From: Hemerocallis citrina
Lineage: Eukaryota > Streptophyta > Magnoliopsida > Asparagales > Asphodelaceae
DNA length: 64,000 nt
Reading direction: 5' to 3'
Assembly: GCA_017893485.1 (NCBI GenBank)
Contig: CM030365.1
Span: 30,712,289-30,776,288 of the forward strand
Made by a program: the position numbers and the translations under genes. Below, piece by piece: positions 33,084-45,907 of the stretch (positions are counted from its first letter, which is position 1; every line of letters begins with the position of its first letter). The notes beneath the pieces are model-generated. The model saw only the letters and a program-made list of their open reading frames with translations. It had not been told where the DNA came from and ran no database searches.

Positions 33084-35571
33084 TGGGGGACTGTGTCTGG
33101 GTTGACCGTGGGTGTGGGTGTGGGATAGGTTTCGCTTTCAGAGACCACTATCCACCCAGAGTTGGATCCTAGTTCCTTCTGATAACTAGATTTAACCCTT
33201 TCAGTTTCCCAACCCCTAATTTTATTGAGAAGTAAAGCGTTGCGTTCTGTGTCACACACTTCCAAACCACAGGTTTTAGCTAGTAGAAAAACTTCAAAGT
33301 CTGACATGAAATTTAATACATTAGCTAAAAAAAATCTCGTACCTCCGTCGTCGAATTTAGTCACTTTGGCTGCCGCTGCTACCTCTAGATAGTCATCCAA
33401 GGAATCCACATGAGCCCTCTTAGGCGACCGCTGCACCCTGAACCCAACCTTCCTGCAAGACGATCCAGTACTGTTTCCTGGTGCTGACTCTGGAAGTGTG
33501 GACAAGACCATCTCTGGCGAGATCTCCATTTGTGTATCAGCAATAAATTCTAAATCCTCTGACTCCTCATCTGTAAATAAGAATTCTTCGTCTAGGTTTA
33601 AGCGCCCTTCCAGGTCTTCATCACTATCTGCATGCTGACTTTCCATTTGTAGAGTAGACTCTCTCATTGTGGACTCCTCATTAAGCCTATATATTGCTGA
33701 CGGCTCTTCAAGAATAGCGATGCTTCCTGTGGCGGACCCCTCGATGGGCCCACTCCCCGTTTGATTGTTCAAAATTATAGTGTTACTTGTCGCAGGGGCT
33801 AAAATAAGCATCTTGGGCCACTCTTTAGGCCCATTAACTCCTATAATACTCTCACAATCCAGCCCAGCCGCATAAGAAAAAACTGCATCGCTTCTCTCTT
33901 TTCCTCCGCGGTGCAACATACCGCTTCTCTCGAAGTTCGAAACCGCACTCCTGTAAATGCTGGCGGTATTCTCACTCCCCATCCCACGTGGCGTCTGCGG
34001 ATTGGTTGGCCCAACGGTTGCTGCAGACAGCGTTTGCTTCGATGCTAAAGGCGGTGTGGTCAAAACTTTGAGCGCCAAACCCCAGTCTTCTTTCTCCTTA
34101 AGCTTCATAGTAGATTGAGTTTCTCCTTCTTTGTTGGCTTCTTTAACATTTTTGGGCTTCCTCAAATCTTGAGCGCCAGAAGCCCCTTTCTTCTCACTTT
34201 CCTTTGAACTTTCATCTCTGTGAGCGAGCAGCACTTTGCTCGTCTCTTTCCCCAAACTGGTATCTGAATCCTGATGCCCTTGCTCCAAAGAAGCCACCTT
34301 TTTCCCTTCTGGTGCTTTCCACACCTTTTTTACCCACTCTCTGGTGGAATGAGCTTTCTCGCTTGGCTTCTTCCCCAAGCTGGGATTGTCTCTCACCAAC
34401 TCTTGTCCCGAAGCATGCATGTTGTTACGGAGTTGGTGTTTGCCATTTTGAGGACCTGCATGCCCTATCCCCTTTCTCTGCTCCATAGCCTATCCCTCGT
34501 CACTTGCATGCAGCGTTTGAGCACTTTGCAGCGCTCGATTGCCGTTTTGGGCTATCTGCTGCTTCCCCTTTTTCTGATTTACCCCTGATGCTGTGAAGTT
34601 TAGCAGATCTGGGCTTGGGTCATCTTGGCTGTTGGATCCCTTGGTCTGGCTTTGAGGTCGACCACCGGTGTCCTGCCCTGATCCATGCCTCTCTGATCCT
34701 TCCGCTGTGGTCTCTTGATGAGCTTCCATCTCTCTCGCTGCCTTGATCACCTTTCGATGGGCCCTCTCCACTTCGTGGGTCCCATCTATGGTGAGCTCCC
34801 ATGTTGGCAACGCAACTTGCTTGTAGCTTCGGCCGTCTCTGAGAGAGGATGGAGGCACTGGGGACGTGATGGAGGTGGGATCTGTCTCCCTATCTATGCA
34901 TTTGTCGAGGACAAAACAGATGAGATAGGAATCCTCATAGGAGAACACTTTTGCGAATCTCGGCATTAAGGCGATGTCCCTACTTTTGATCAGTATCCTC
35001 ATCGATACTATTTCCGATCGACGAACGGTCTTCTCGTCGATTTCTTCCACTGTACCGAAATCAGAGACCATCTCATGCAAAGCCTCTTTCTTCCAAAAAT
35101 GTAATGGTACATTATGAATCTACACCCAGTATTTATCCCCCTGAGATTGTTCAGCACCGGAGCTCGGTGACCAAGCTTTAAAGTCCATCTTGAAATGCCC
35201 AAAATCCACTGTTGCTATTCCGGTGATCTCTATCATCTTTTGTGGTGAAGGGAATGAAACCAAAAACTGAAGGGGACACATTCTCTTGACAACCCAATCA
35301 CGGTGCGCCTTCATTGGCCATCTCGCGTTTAAAGCTTAGAGAACATGGGCCTCCGATGGTCTTCCTGCAGTCACTCGTGCCACTGTGCACCACTGACTAA
35401 GCCATTTTCCTCATTTTTTATTGTAGTGAGGCTGTTTGCAAGCTTGATCGTCGCAGGGTTGTCAGGTGACCTACCCCTGTACACTCGCCTCTCTTCGTCA
35501 TCGTTGGAAGTGACGACATTTGTGTAGTTGTAAGACATATGACCCCACATCATACACCTCAGGCATCGCAC
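33080..35571 (-). pseudogene. LINE ORF1 (zinc-knuckle and DUF4283-like), broken
   Basis: The 5' part (35571-35520) reads a degraded CCHC knuckle, CLRCMMWGHMSYNYTN, with Tyr in place of the last Cys. Frameshifts and stops follow. MCPLQFLVSFPSPQKM to FKMDFKAWSP (about 35270-35150) and VPLHFWKKEAL to DSYLICFVLDK (about 35115-34905) resemble the DUF4283 RNA-binding fold of plant LINE ORF1. An in-frame TAG at 34490 separates a low-complexity, Lys/Glu/Ser-rich 468-aa tail (34486-33080) with acidic EEFLFTDEESEDLEF segments. That last part is the longest open frame in the window. ORF1 ends in TGA that overlaps the ORF2 ATG. Confidence 0.8.
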
Positions 35572-35575
35572 TTCT

Positions 35576-36807
35576 TTGGTGCAGATGAATAGACCAATTA
35601 TCGTACTACAAGTCTGGAGTCTTGGTTCGGTGCAGATGAATAGACTAATTATCTTACTACAAGTCTGGAGTTGGAAGCGTATTCATGTGGGTCGGCCCGT
35701 AGTGTGGAGGCAATCACCCAATTGGGTCCATCTCCCCGAGGACCAGCACATGTTATCTCCACTCGTTGTGTACTGGTCTGGTAATCTCACATGGACGGCC
35801 AACCCCAACAGATGCCTGACGTACTTCCGTGATGAGTTGGATAGGTTGGCAGATGATTGAGTCGTGTGGATGCCTTGCACGGAGGCGCGTGTTGCTCGAC
35901 TACTGCCTATTTGCCTGTACAGGCGCGATCTGTGGTTGACTAAAGCACCACTAATCAATTTTGGCACAGTTGAATTCTACTATGTGAATGGAGTGCTACA
36001 TCAGTTTGGTCTCCATCAAATGATTCCTGTTGCCGAATCGTTCAATGCCGATTGCATTCTATTAGTGGAATGGGTCGACAACACAGACATAATTGGGCAG
36101 CAAGCTTTTCTACATATGTTGAGAGATGGAATCAGCACCTGTTCGACGAAATCATTGGTGACATTCCTCCATTTGATCGATCGGTACATGAGACATACAT
36201 GGCCTCGTACGAGAGGTTGACGAGATGCTATATATCTCCAACAGTGCAGACTCCTGCAGGTGTGGTAGTCCCGATTCGTCGGCCAGCAGCCGAACCAGCA
36301 GATCAACATTCGATGAATTTTCATATGTTCCAACCGAAGGCATGGGCTCTTCGCATAATTGTAAGTTTTTAAATTTTGTTGTATTTTAAAAACTTTTTCT
36401 AGTGTTTTGGTTTACATATACATTCACTGTATTTAATATTTCAACTTCTCATATTTTGTAGATGAGCCAGACTTGGACTATGGCTAAAAATGTGCTGCTG
36501 TGTTAAATAGCAATGTTGCGTCCTCGGTAAAGGATTTTGCACGTGAGATGATGACGTCGTGTCATGCACAAGCTGATGCTATGGGTGAGGGAGCAACCTT
36601 AGATGCTATACTTACTACTCCTGCTCATCGAACCAGTGCTCGTGGTGTTCGTAGGAAGAAAGTGGTCCACAGACCCCCACCTCGTCCTATAAACGATTCA
36701 GAAGAAGAAGATGAAGGGGATGAGATACAAGTTGAGGGGACACAAAAACAAGAAGAGGATCCGATTCCGATGTCCGGTGTGACACAGGCCACTCCACAAC
36801 GGGGTTA
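35576..36807 (+). pseudogene. Plant mobile domain (PMD/MAIN-like) protein, broken
   Basis: The plus strand reads VWSWKRIHVGRPVV, TYFRDELDRLADD, TGA, then VVWMPCTEARVARLLPICLY, DLWLTKAPLINFGTVEFYYV and HQFGLHQMIPVAESFNADC. A frameshift leads into FDEIIGDIPPFDRSVHETYM and ASYERLTRCYISP. Order and motifs match the PMD of MAIN/MAIL-like proteins and PMD-bearing transposons. A later exon (about 36462-36807), after a probable intron with TTTTGTAG at 36452-36459, gives an acidic/basic tail (RRKKVVHRPPPRPINDSEEE) ending at TAA. The 5' end is cut by the LINE. In transposons PMD genes travel with MULE or gypsy transposases, and a MULE transposase fragment lies at 58290. Confidence 0.7.
35581..35682 (+). 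repeat. 51-bp tandem duplication at the start of the PMD fragment
   Basis: GCAGATGAATAGACCAATTA and the next bases recur 51 bases later (35632) with a few changes. At 17 codons it keeps the frame, doubling the segment VQMNRPIIVLQVWS. Confidence 0.85.
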
Positions 36808-36850
36808 AAGGCAAAGGAGACCTCCCACCTTCTTCACCCCCGATCCATGA

Positions 36851-37802
36851 AGCTTATTTGGAATTAATTATGTAATGTTTGTATTAGTTCATAGGAAGAA
36901 AGTTTCTTTCATTGTCGTGAACTTGTTTTCTGGTGTGTGAGTGTGTGAATGTTTCATTTTTTAAAAGCTGTCAAAGTTTGTGTGATTGAGATTGTTGGGA
37001 GTTGTGAATTAGTGAAGTTGAATATGGGGCAACTGCATTTGTATCATGTTTTGAGATATGGTGAAGTTGAATATGGCGAGTTGAGAATTGGCAAGGTTGA
37101 GATTGTTTGTGTGTTTGAGAAAATTGGTATCATGTTTTGAATTTGTTGAGAGTTTTATATATAGGGCAACTGCATTTGTGCATTGAAGTTGTATTTTATT
37201 AGGCCTAGACTTACTTTTTCGGAAAGCGAGTCTAGTTTTCAGCTCCTCGCTTTCTGAGAAAGAGAGTCTTGAGCCTGTATGTATTTTACAAGCAGACTCA
37301 AGACTCGCTTTCCATCTAGTATAAAACTCATCGGTTTTTCGAAAAGCGACTATGGAGTAGAGTGTTTTCCAGGGATCAAGCTGATCTCTAGAAAACACTT
37401 TACTCCCAGTCGCTTTTCGAAAAACCGATGAGTTTTATACTAAACTTGCTTTCTGGAAAGTGAACCATGAGGCTGTATGTTTTTTTAACAAGCAGACATA
37501 AGACTCGCTTTTTAAGGAGGAAGATAGAGAATTAAAGAGAAAGTGAGATCTGATTTCGAGCGTGGGGGCTAATGACCCAATCGATACCCGCTTTTTCAAA
37601 AAGCGAGTGTGGGATAAATCCCCTCGCTTTTTGAGAAAGCGAGTGTAGGTAGGTGCAAAACCAAAACCTAAGACTCGCTTTTTGAAAAAAGGGATGAGGA
37701 TTTAGAGAAACTCACTTTTTCAGAAAGGGAGTACGGCGTCTTGGGAATTTTTTAAAAAAGTAGGGCAGTTTGGGAAAAACTTTCAAAAAGTGGGACAGTT
37801 TG
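36851..37802. repeat. Hairpin-rich non-coding tract after the PMD gene
   Basis: From 37200 the words GACTCGCTTT and AAAGCGAGT occur about ten times in both directions, so many small and large stem-loops can form. GGGCAGTTTGGGAAAAACTTTCAAAAAGTGGGACAGTTTGGG-type tandem words (about 37763-37808) close the tract, a layout seen at ends of some MULEs. From 36851 to 37190 I see only GTTGAATATGG/GTTTTGAGA duplications. The minus-strand ORF at 37009-37398 is a by-product of the hairpin. Confidence 0.6.
37318..37443. repeat. 126-bp near-perfect palindrome (hairpin)
   Basis: The left arm starts TAGTATAAAACTCATCGG and the right arm ends CCGATGAGTTTTATACTA. The arms stay complementary for about 58 bases with a few mismatches around ACTATGGAGT/ACTCCCAGT and a loop of about 9 bases near 37377-37385. 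A transcript of either strand could fold into a long duplex. No target duplication seen. Confidence 0.85.
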
Positions 37803-40574
37803 GGAAAAAATTCCTCACCTTTTGATCTCTGGAAATTTCAGAAAAGAAAAAAAAAATAAAGGAGTGAAAGGAGCTACAAGGAGAAGTGTTCTCAAGCTTG
37901 GAGTAGGATTTTGGAGGAGGAAGCTCAAGGACACCCCATATTCTCAAGCCAACTAAGGATGCAGAGTTCTCTGAACTTGTTCTTGTTCATTCTTGTTTAA
38001 TTTCTTGCATGCATGAGTAGTAGAAGTATGAGGATGGTTATTTAAGAGTAGATTGTTAGAATCTGGAAGTAAAAACAGAAAACATGATCTGCATGTCATT
38101 TTTCCGAATTTCCAGAGAACAAAATACTTGGAATTGATGATGAATTTTCTACAGGATTATCTCGTATATGTATAGAAGATGCATTATTTATTTCGGAATT
38201 TTCTGATGATATTTGATATTTTAATAAAATCGATTTTGAGGACCGAGTCGTAAGGCAGAGACTGGGTATGTCTATTGTGATAACTGAACTTGTGGGAATT
38301 CTTAGAATTAATTAACACATGATTTAGTTCTGAAATTTTTACCATTTTATCTTGAATTCATCTAGACTCTACGTAAAAATCATGAAATTATTTGGATGAA
38401 GTTTGATGAATGTTCAAAATTAATTAATTAAGAGTAGTCGTGACAGTAAATGAAGAACAACAGAACTTTTATGCATATTTACAACAGGTAGAACTCTTTG
38501 ATTACTTGGAATTTAGATGTAAAACTTTTTGCACGTTGTGCATGATGATGTCTAGTTTCTGTAATGAAAATTTGATGACCATTTGATAAGTATGTAATTT
38601 ATGATGAATATTTTAGCATGTACTGTGGATAACTCAGTCAGTATTAAGGTGGTACATTTAGGAGCATAATTTGAGGAAGTGTTCTACTAAAAATTGTAGT
38701 AGACATCCAGAGATTTTCAAAAATCCCTATTTGGAGAAATTCCTGTGAGTTGATTATTAGATATGATTTTTGTAAGATTGGACAGAAACCAGGTTTTGAG
38801 CTGAAGGCTCTGTTTGAGTAAAGCCTTATGTGTGGTTCTGTATACCTGAGAGTAATGACTGTTTTAGGGTAATCAAATGATATAATTTGGATTGGTGACC
38901 AACTAGAAAGTTGTAGAGGACATTCACACCTTTTCACAGAACCTGGATTTGTATCATTCCAATGAACAGGTAAGGTTTTATGTCATCGGTAAGGTGCAGC
39001 CAGTGTACATGAAGTACATAGGCTGAGGTTTGTAAGGCTATTTTGAGGATTTAGATGACTGAATCTGAGGTGATGAATAGCTTGAGAGTTGTAGCCTAGG
39101 TCTTTACCTTTCTAGATTAGGCTTGAAAACCCAAATCTGAGTTATATTATGGGAGTTATGATCCATTTAAGTTTCAGGCAGAAACACCATAGTTGTTTAG
39201 TCATGGTTTGGACTAAGGGTTGGTAGAACCTTTCTTCTTTTTGTACCTATGAGTTGATAACTCGCTGTTTAGGGATGAATGGTGTCAATTTGCTGGTCTT
39301 GTAGGTGTTGACTCCTGTGGAGGATTGTTGTGACTCGAGTAGTCACTAGGGTAGGGTGATACCCTACGTCTATCGACCCTAGATGTGAACTTCCGCCGAG
39401 GCGTTGGACGTCCAAGTTGGGGTCGTCGAGTTGTATTTATGCCGGTTAAGGACGAACGCAGGCCATGGTGAGGGACGATTCCAAGCTAGGGGAAGTGGTG
39501 AGCAGGATTTGCGTCGCCGGGGTCAATGGTCGATGGGCAGAGTTTTGGAAGCAATCTTTTACCTGAATGGCTAGAGTGAGTCTTGGATTAGAGTGCTGTA
39601 TTAGGGGTATGTAAAATTGCATTAGTACTAGCAGACCATAGTCGGATGTTGTACTTTTCCTATCGTAGGGATACGGATTTGGTTCTCAGGTGTTGAGTTC
39701 GGGGGTCTCGTATCTCGATCTATTGATTCCCAAAGAGTCGGGGTAAGGAACGGGAGAGGAGCTCCTGTCGGATAGGGGTATTTGACCCTCGAGGCCGTCA
39801 TGTTTCTATGTGCATGAGTTTTGTCCTATATGAGAATCATTGACGTCATTGGGTACACGGTTATGTACCGGAAGGTTCGACACGGCTTTTTGTGTGAGGT
39901 CCGTGCACGGGTACGAAGTGGAAAATGCGACCACCTCTTTTAGGGACTGCAGTACGAGACTAGAACGAATGACTGGAACCTCCTCAGACATGGAAATCTA
40001 TTTGGAACAGGTTGCGTACAAGAGTAGGATGCATGGCGAGGGTTTGAATCACTGAAATGTGAAGAAAGACGGCTAGATTTGAGGGCATATGTAGTATGGG
40101 ATGCATGTGTTTTCAAAGTCTTTTTTGCATTAGAAGTAGGCATGTGATTGATGCATCAGTTGTAGGATCATGGCATACAACAACACTATAACCTGAATCC
40201 ATTAACCCCTAGTTGTTACCTCACTTTCCTCTTTTGCATAAATTATGGTTGTGATTGTTAGTTTGGAGATCGCTGTTATTATCAGCATTGCATCAGTTGA
40301 AGTACTGACGTTCCCCACCTTGTAGGTATCTGGAGCCAATTCACAAGTACAACAGAGCTCGAGTTGGTCCAAGCATCCAAGGGACATATTCAAGTGTTAT
40401 TGTATTATTTGTGAATCTTGTAATTTTATTTGGATATTATAACACTTGTAAATGTAACATTTATATGGAATAAAAGTTTTAATTTTCTGTACTTTTCTGT
40501 GATTGTGGCTATTTTGAATTTCGACTCTTGGAGTAGGGTCTCAGATTTCTAGTATGGGGATCTAGGGCGCTACA
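37803..40574 (+). mobile_element. Gypsy-B 5' LTR, truncated at its start
   Basis: Homology to the 3' LTR begins at CTCACCTTTTGATCTCTGG and runs to GGCGCTACA (40574). The missing part corresponds to 54309-55170 of the 3' LTR. In a 190-bp stretch (about 39312-39500 against 56696-56885) I count about a dozen differences by eye, mostly C/T or G/A. A probable polyadenylation signal, GGAATAAAAGTTTT, sits at about 40468. Confidence 0.85.
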
Positions 40575-40581
40575 GAAAAGT

Positions 40582-40593
40582 TGGTATGAGAGC
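40582..40593 (+). other. Primer-binding site, initiator tRNA-Met type
   Basis: TGGTATGAGAGC seven bases after the 5' LTR differs by one base from TGGTATCAGAGC, the plant initiator tRNA-Met complement used by many gypsy elements. Confidence 0.8.
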
Positions 40594-40757
40594 AGACTTC
40601 AAATATTAGTCTTACACAGCAGGAAAATAGACTTGGATGCGTTGCGAGAGTTGGGTTTAGTCAGATAGTTGATGATTATAATTCATAATGTTGCTTTTAC
40701 AACTTATGCTTTATAATTAATCTGTGTCTAGACTGATTCCCTTATTTTCTCTTGCAG

Positions 40758-41171
40758 ATGCCGGGCATAGATAATGGATACTCGAACGGTTGGACCGAGG
40801 GAAATGGTCATGCACCCCCACTCCTACCTCCACCCCCACAACCCACGGCCAAAGTGCAGGCCCTCACTATGTTATTCCAGAAGCTGGCTGCCTATAAATG
40901 GAGCCACGGGCAGTTGGAGGATCGGTATGAGAATCTCGCGCAGGCCTAGATGGCCGCCGAGAGAAGGGTGGCCAAGCTGGAAAGGGCCAAGAGGAAGTGG
41001 AAGATGAGTGTGATACTCTTGAAGCACCGGTATGAGGAGAGGTTGGGACAGTTGCAGAGCCAATATCTGGCATTGAGGTCATAGGTTTGCGATATGCAGG
41101 ATCTGCTGGACAGGATGATTGCTGGGGATAGCTTTGAGGTTGGCAACTCGCCAGGGGTGGGAGAGCAGTGA
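40758..41171 (+). pseudogene. Small coiled-coil ORF upstream of gag in Gypsy-B
   Basis: The ATG at 40758 directly follows a pyrimidine-rich TTTTCTCTTGCAG, so a leader intron is possible. The frame gives a Gly/Pro-rich start, then ALTMLFQKLAAYKWSHGQLE and a heptad-rich coiled coil (MAAERRVAKLERAKRKWKM, RYEERLGQLQSQYLALRS), ending at TGA 41169-41171, 137 codons in all. Two in-frame TAGs (40947 and about 41082) each stand where CAG would keep the coiled coil. It is separate from gag, which starts about 50290. I do not know its function; some gypsy elements carry a short extra ORF here. Confidence 0.55.
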
Positions 41172-43429
41172 TCTCTCTTAGTGTTGTGGGATATTTTTAA
41201 TGTGTTGTACCACCCCAATTTTTTTTATTTTTTTTTTATTTTTTTATTATTTTTAAAAAAACTAACCTCTAAATACAATTCTTTTAGTTTCTATATCACT
41301 TTAAACATAAACTAAGATAGGTATATTTCAAATAAAATTTTGGCAGTCTCCCTTGAAATTTCTGCTCCGAAACACAAAATGCTTACGGAATTTTGCTCTA
41401 AATTCCGTAGCTCACAACACAGGCAATATAATCATGGGCTCCCCAGGCCAAAATGAGCAGAATAACACAGGCAATATAATATAATGCCCTGGGGGCCAAA
41501 CTCATAACGGATTATCAAATATTAAATAAAAACCATAAATTCTTTTGAAAACATATAAGATTTTTGTAAAAATTTAGAAAAACCTTTTTAAAAACCAACC
41601 ACAGAACCCAATACTCCACAACGAGGTGGGTACGGGCTTTCTTACCTCATCACAACACTATATACATATCTTTTTACCATAATACAAAATAATACATCAA
41701 CTAATCACTTTTCTACATATACTAACTACATGAATAAGCTAACATCTCGACAAAACAAAATTCTTAACTCTATAACTACCTCGCAATGCTGCTACCAAAC
41801 TGCAGGAGAGTTAGGGTTGTCCTCTCTCAAGGAGGGACCCCCCTAACTCCCAGAAAACATCAGGGGTTAGCCATTTCTGGTGTGAGTATAATTTAAAAGA
41901 TCTAACAATGAATTAAATTGAATAAAGAAAATACTTTAAACTTACAAACATCAAGTACGAAGATACACCTTGAACATCTGAACTTAAAAACATCATCAAT
42001 ACGGTTTTACATCAAAATACTCGTCAATTCTACATCGAATTATAAAATTTCCCATAATTCACACTTTCCACTATATATTTCACATCAACCTCATATATAT
42101 GTATATGTATCCTTATTTTACATTCGCAATATACGAATTCACATACAATCCATTACCTTTCAATTTAAATTCTCTAACCCAACTATTCGTTCTTCCACAA
42201 TTATCGTCATAATAGTATTATATGAATATAACCACATGATGCTACTACATATTTTCTTCATTTCTATTTGGCCACACGCTTCACTTACTTATATTATATC
42301 ATCAACACACCCATTCATTCTGGAGGTTGTGCCAAGGCAGGTAGTTTCCACCATTCCTACGGAACTAGCGGGCGAGTAGTTCCCCGACACACCTCCATGG
42401 TACACAACTCATAACAGAACATACTTTCTTTAATAACCATTTACATAATCACTTTCATAGTACAAGTATTTATTCTATTGCATTAAATCATGTATCACAT
42501 CAGAAACATATGCATTTATTCCCATAATGCCATATTCATTCACGTCATATAATACAAACACAACATCTTCTTACACATTATAATTAACTTGCATTTCATC
42601 ACATCCTCACCGTATCACTTATGTGAATGCACATTCTCATTGCACCAAAACATGTTTTATAACTCATTCTCATCCCGTTAGATCACTTTAGTAATTCCCA
42701 TTCTTATAAGCAATATGTCTTATTATCATTTTCACTTAATCCCCAACACAATTTGGGGCTACCACATATCACACCCCATAGCCGATAGCTTGGGTAATAA
42801 TCACTGCACCTCAAACACACAGTTTGGGTTATATCACATCACATCTCAAGCCGATAGCTTGGTTATTGATTCACTTCAATTACTAATCATTTTCGCTTTA
42901 TTTAATTCTTCATTTCCATTAATCATTACCACTATCATGCCAACTCATCCTGCGAATTATGCCAAGGCAGGTAGTTCCCACAATTTCCACAGAAATAGCG
43001 GGCAGGTAGTTCCTTGACACAATTCCAAGGTATAACTCATATCATACTGTATTTTACTTTAATGATCACATACATAATACAATTACTTCGTCCCATTCAT
43101 ATTAACACATGTCTCTTTTATTATTATCATTTTAAATTAACCACATGCTGCATTTATCATCTCTTTTCATACACAACTCATAACTCGTATTCCTTCATAT
43201 TCATTTCATTCACAACCACTTTCTTTCACATTCACAATTCCTTCTCCTTTTCTTTACTATCACAATTCACTTTCTTTACTCTTACATTTATTTACACTAG
43301 TTATTTTATTAGTTTGTCGACCAGTGAGCCACAGTATCCCAACATACTGAAAGCCGACAGCCCAGTAAACACGCGGCCCGATGCTCACACAGAGTCTTAC
43401 TCGTCCGATGCTACGTTTTCCTCCTAGCC

Positions 43430-43740
43430 GAACTAGCGAGGGAACCACTCACCCCAAGTAGAACTTGGGTACTTCCTCCCAGCCGAAGCCAAGAGGGAAA
43501 AACATCGCCCCAGGTAAACTGGGTACTTCCTCGCGATGGCTGTCATCGAGGGAAAAACACATCGCCCCAGGTAAACTGGGTACTTCCTCGCGACGGCTGT
43601 CATCGAGGGAAAAACACATCGCCCCAGATAAACTGGGTACTTCCTCCCAGCCAATAGCCAGGAGGAAAAAACCTCGCCCCAGGTAAACTGGGTACTTCCT
43701 CGCGACGGCTGTCATCGAGGAAAACCGGGCCTCAAGTCGA
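43430..43740. repeat. ~60-bp tandem repeat in solo LTR copy 2
   Basis: GGTAAACTGGGTACTTCCTCGCG, GGCTGTCATCGAGGGAAAAAC and CACATCGCCCCAG recur about every 60 bases for four to five units, each unit holding the inverted pair CCCAG...CTGGG. Copy 3 has the related array on the opposite strand at 62930-63375. Confidence 0.85.
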
Positions 43741-44527
43741 TAGCTTGGGCGATAAAAATCACTTACCCCAAACATAGTTTGGGTCCACTATTCCCAAGCC
43801 GGTCCTTGGGCGTTAGGAGGTCTAGCCCAAACCCCCAGGATTGTTGTAGGTACTGGTCAACAAAGCCATCTGTTATTAGCATTTATCATTACATCTTTTC
43901 ACCTTATTAAATCAACATAAAGCATCACAACTTTTACTGAACAATTGTCTCATCCTTGACTTTAATCATGTGAATAAAACACATTTTATAAGCACGTATC
44001 ATCTTATCCTTTATCTTCATATCATTATACCACATTATGCACACACCCTATTATACAACACATAACCCATCATATCTTATTAATGCATAATATTAATGCG
44101 CCAAGATATTTATTCCGCCATAACAATTCACATTTAGGGTACCATGATATTTACTACTTCATTAAATCATATATAGACATACGCCAAGTTATATCATTAA
44201 TAAAAGAATTATAAGGTGTTATTCCGTATCGTAAGCATATCAAAATATACTTCATCACATAATAATATCATAGGATTACCCATTACTTGTCTTCTAACAT
44301 GATTAGAATGTAAACATGTACCCACTTATTTAATTTCATCAATTATCGCATCACACATCATAATCATCTATACTATTATTAAGCAAAGCCCCATTTTGAC
44401 GGCTGTTTACTAAATTGCCCTCATAAACATAACACACCTACAAAATAATGCAGGGTTAATTTTGTCAAATTTTACCCCTGGTCCTTGCACAATCAAAGGG
44501 CACAAGCATAATTTCCCCTCAAATCAA

Positions 44528-44990
44528 AAGCGCTCTCTCTCTCTCTCAAACCCCCCATCCTGTCGATTCCTCTCCCTCTCCTTCTCAAAATACCCAACAC
44601 CTCTCTCTCTCATTCATAAGCCATGACCATCTTAGACTGCATATTCCCCCATTCCTTTGATACAAAAACCCTTTTCCCTGACTCTGCTTTCTCGCAATCC
44701 CAGCCGCCGCCGCATTCTCCATCACCCCAGTGTCTCCCCCGGCGACCGCCGCAATCATGTTCCGTATGCCGGAGGAGTAGAGGTCGGCGTTGGTTAGAGA
44801 ATCGGAGGAGGTGGATGTGAAGGAGTTGGTGAGGGGGGATTCGAAGATGGGGAGCCAAGACCAACTCCGCTCATCTCAACCGATCTGGAAAGGTCCTCTT
44901 TATCTCTCAATTTCTTATATTTGTTTCTTGAAATTTTGTTGGAGTAGAGATTTTTTTCGATTTAGACTAGAAAATTCCTTACTTTGATTG
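44528..44990 (+). other. Possible third captured fragment, unidentified
   Basis: A CT-repeat leader (44532-44612) precedes an ATG at 44623 and a Pro/Ser-rich 65-aa frame, then an overlapping frame with VRESEEVDVKELVRGDSKMG. It looks like the 5' UTR and first exon of a plant gene, but I do not recognise the protein and the frame does not stay open. Confidence 0.3.
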
Positions 44991-45907
44991 TGATGAGAGG
45001 GAAAGAGAGAAAGAGGAGGAGATGTAATTGTTGTGCCCTTAATTTAATTGTTGACAAGTTCAGATCTTGAGCAGCATTTCAGTTGATCTGGGATAGTTCT
45101 TTGAAGTCATCATCTTCTCCAAATAGGAAATACTCAGGCCTTAGCAACCAGGTATATATAAAGATGTATATATATTGCAGATTGCAAGTAATTGAGAAGG
45201 CTTGCATGATTATTAATAAAAAACCTTCGAAGATAGTAATTAAGTTTTCCTGGTTATAATTAATTAGGAGAATATACCAATATATCGAACAAAAATTGCA
45301 TCTCTTCAACCAACAACATATGACACATATAGCTAGCTACTAGTGTTCAACTCATAGTATATAAATAGTATAAATTGTACAACCTGCAGTTCACCTTCTA
45401 CTTTCTAACCTGCATATGACCATTCCTTACATAACTAGCGATATTTATTAATGAAATAGATATACAAAGTGCATTACACTGAAGATATTTCTTCGAAATG
45501 GTTCCTCCCGAAAAAACGCAGGGATTTTTGAAATATTTTGGCTGGTGGTGTGGTAGGCTGTTTAAAGTGCATAGTATAAAGTCAAATACACAAACAAAAT
45601 TGCAGCCAACTTTAAAACAAACCAATGAGCAACAAAGATGAAGTTCATATTCATCAAACTTCAATTTATCATTATTGTTATTATTATCATGATGATTCCA
45701 ATTAAGCTTCATGAATTCACATTCTTGCAGACTAGACATATACAGTTAAGTTTGATATATAAGTGAACAATTTACGGTCAGATATTTCATGGCATGACAT
45801 TTAAAATTTAAGGCTAATTTGGTCTTAGAATTATTAAAATTTGTAATACACTCACAAATCTATGCATGAAAATGATAAGTCATATTTTTGAGCAATTACT
45901 TCTTTAG
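44991..45907. other. Helitron interior between captured fragments
   Basis: AT-rich sequence without domain. The minus-strand ORFs at 45079-45309 and 45398-45739 show no motif. An acceptor-like TTCTTTAG at 45900-45907 precedes the CYP704 exon. Confidence 0.4.

Larger units (their letters stand above)
29152..35575 (-). mobile_element. Plant L1-type LINE (about 6.4 kb)
   Basis: A poly-T run at about 29153-29167 on the plus strand is the poly-A tail of a minus-strand element. Moving left from 35575 are ORF1 (35571-33080), ORF2 (33083-29417) and a 3' untranslated region of about 250 bp. Domain order (nucleic-acid-binding ORF1; endonuclease, RT, zf-RVT in ORF2) is that of plant L1 LINEs. Both ORFs have stops and frameshifts, and two catalytic positions of ORF2 are substituted. 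It lies against the PMD gene at its 5' end; no target duplication was identified. Confidence 0.9.

Noticed and set aside
37009..37398. 129-aa minus-strand ORF
   Set aside because: Runs through the hairpin tract; no motif, composition dictated by the palindromes.
41918..43427. ORFs of 153, 100 and 137 aa in solo LTR copy 2
   Set aside because: AT/C-rich LTR sequence; the matching part of copy 3 does not keep these frames open.
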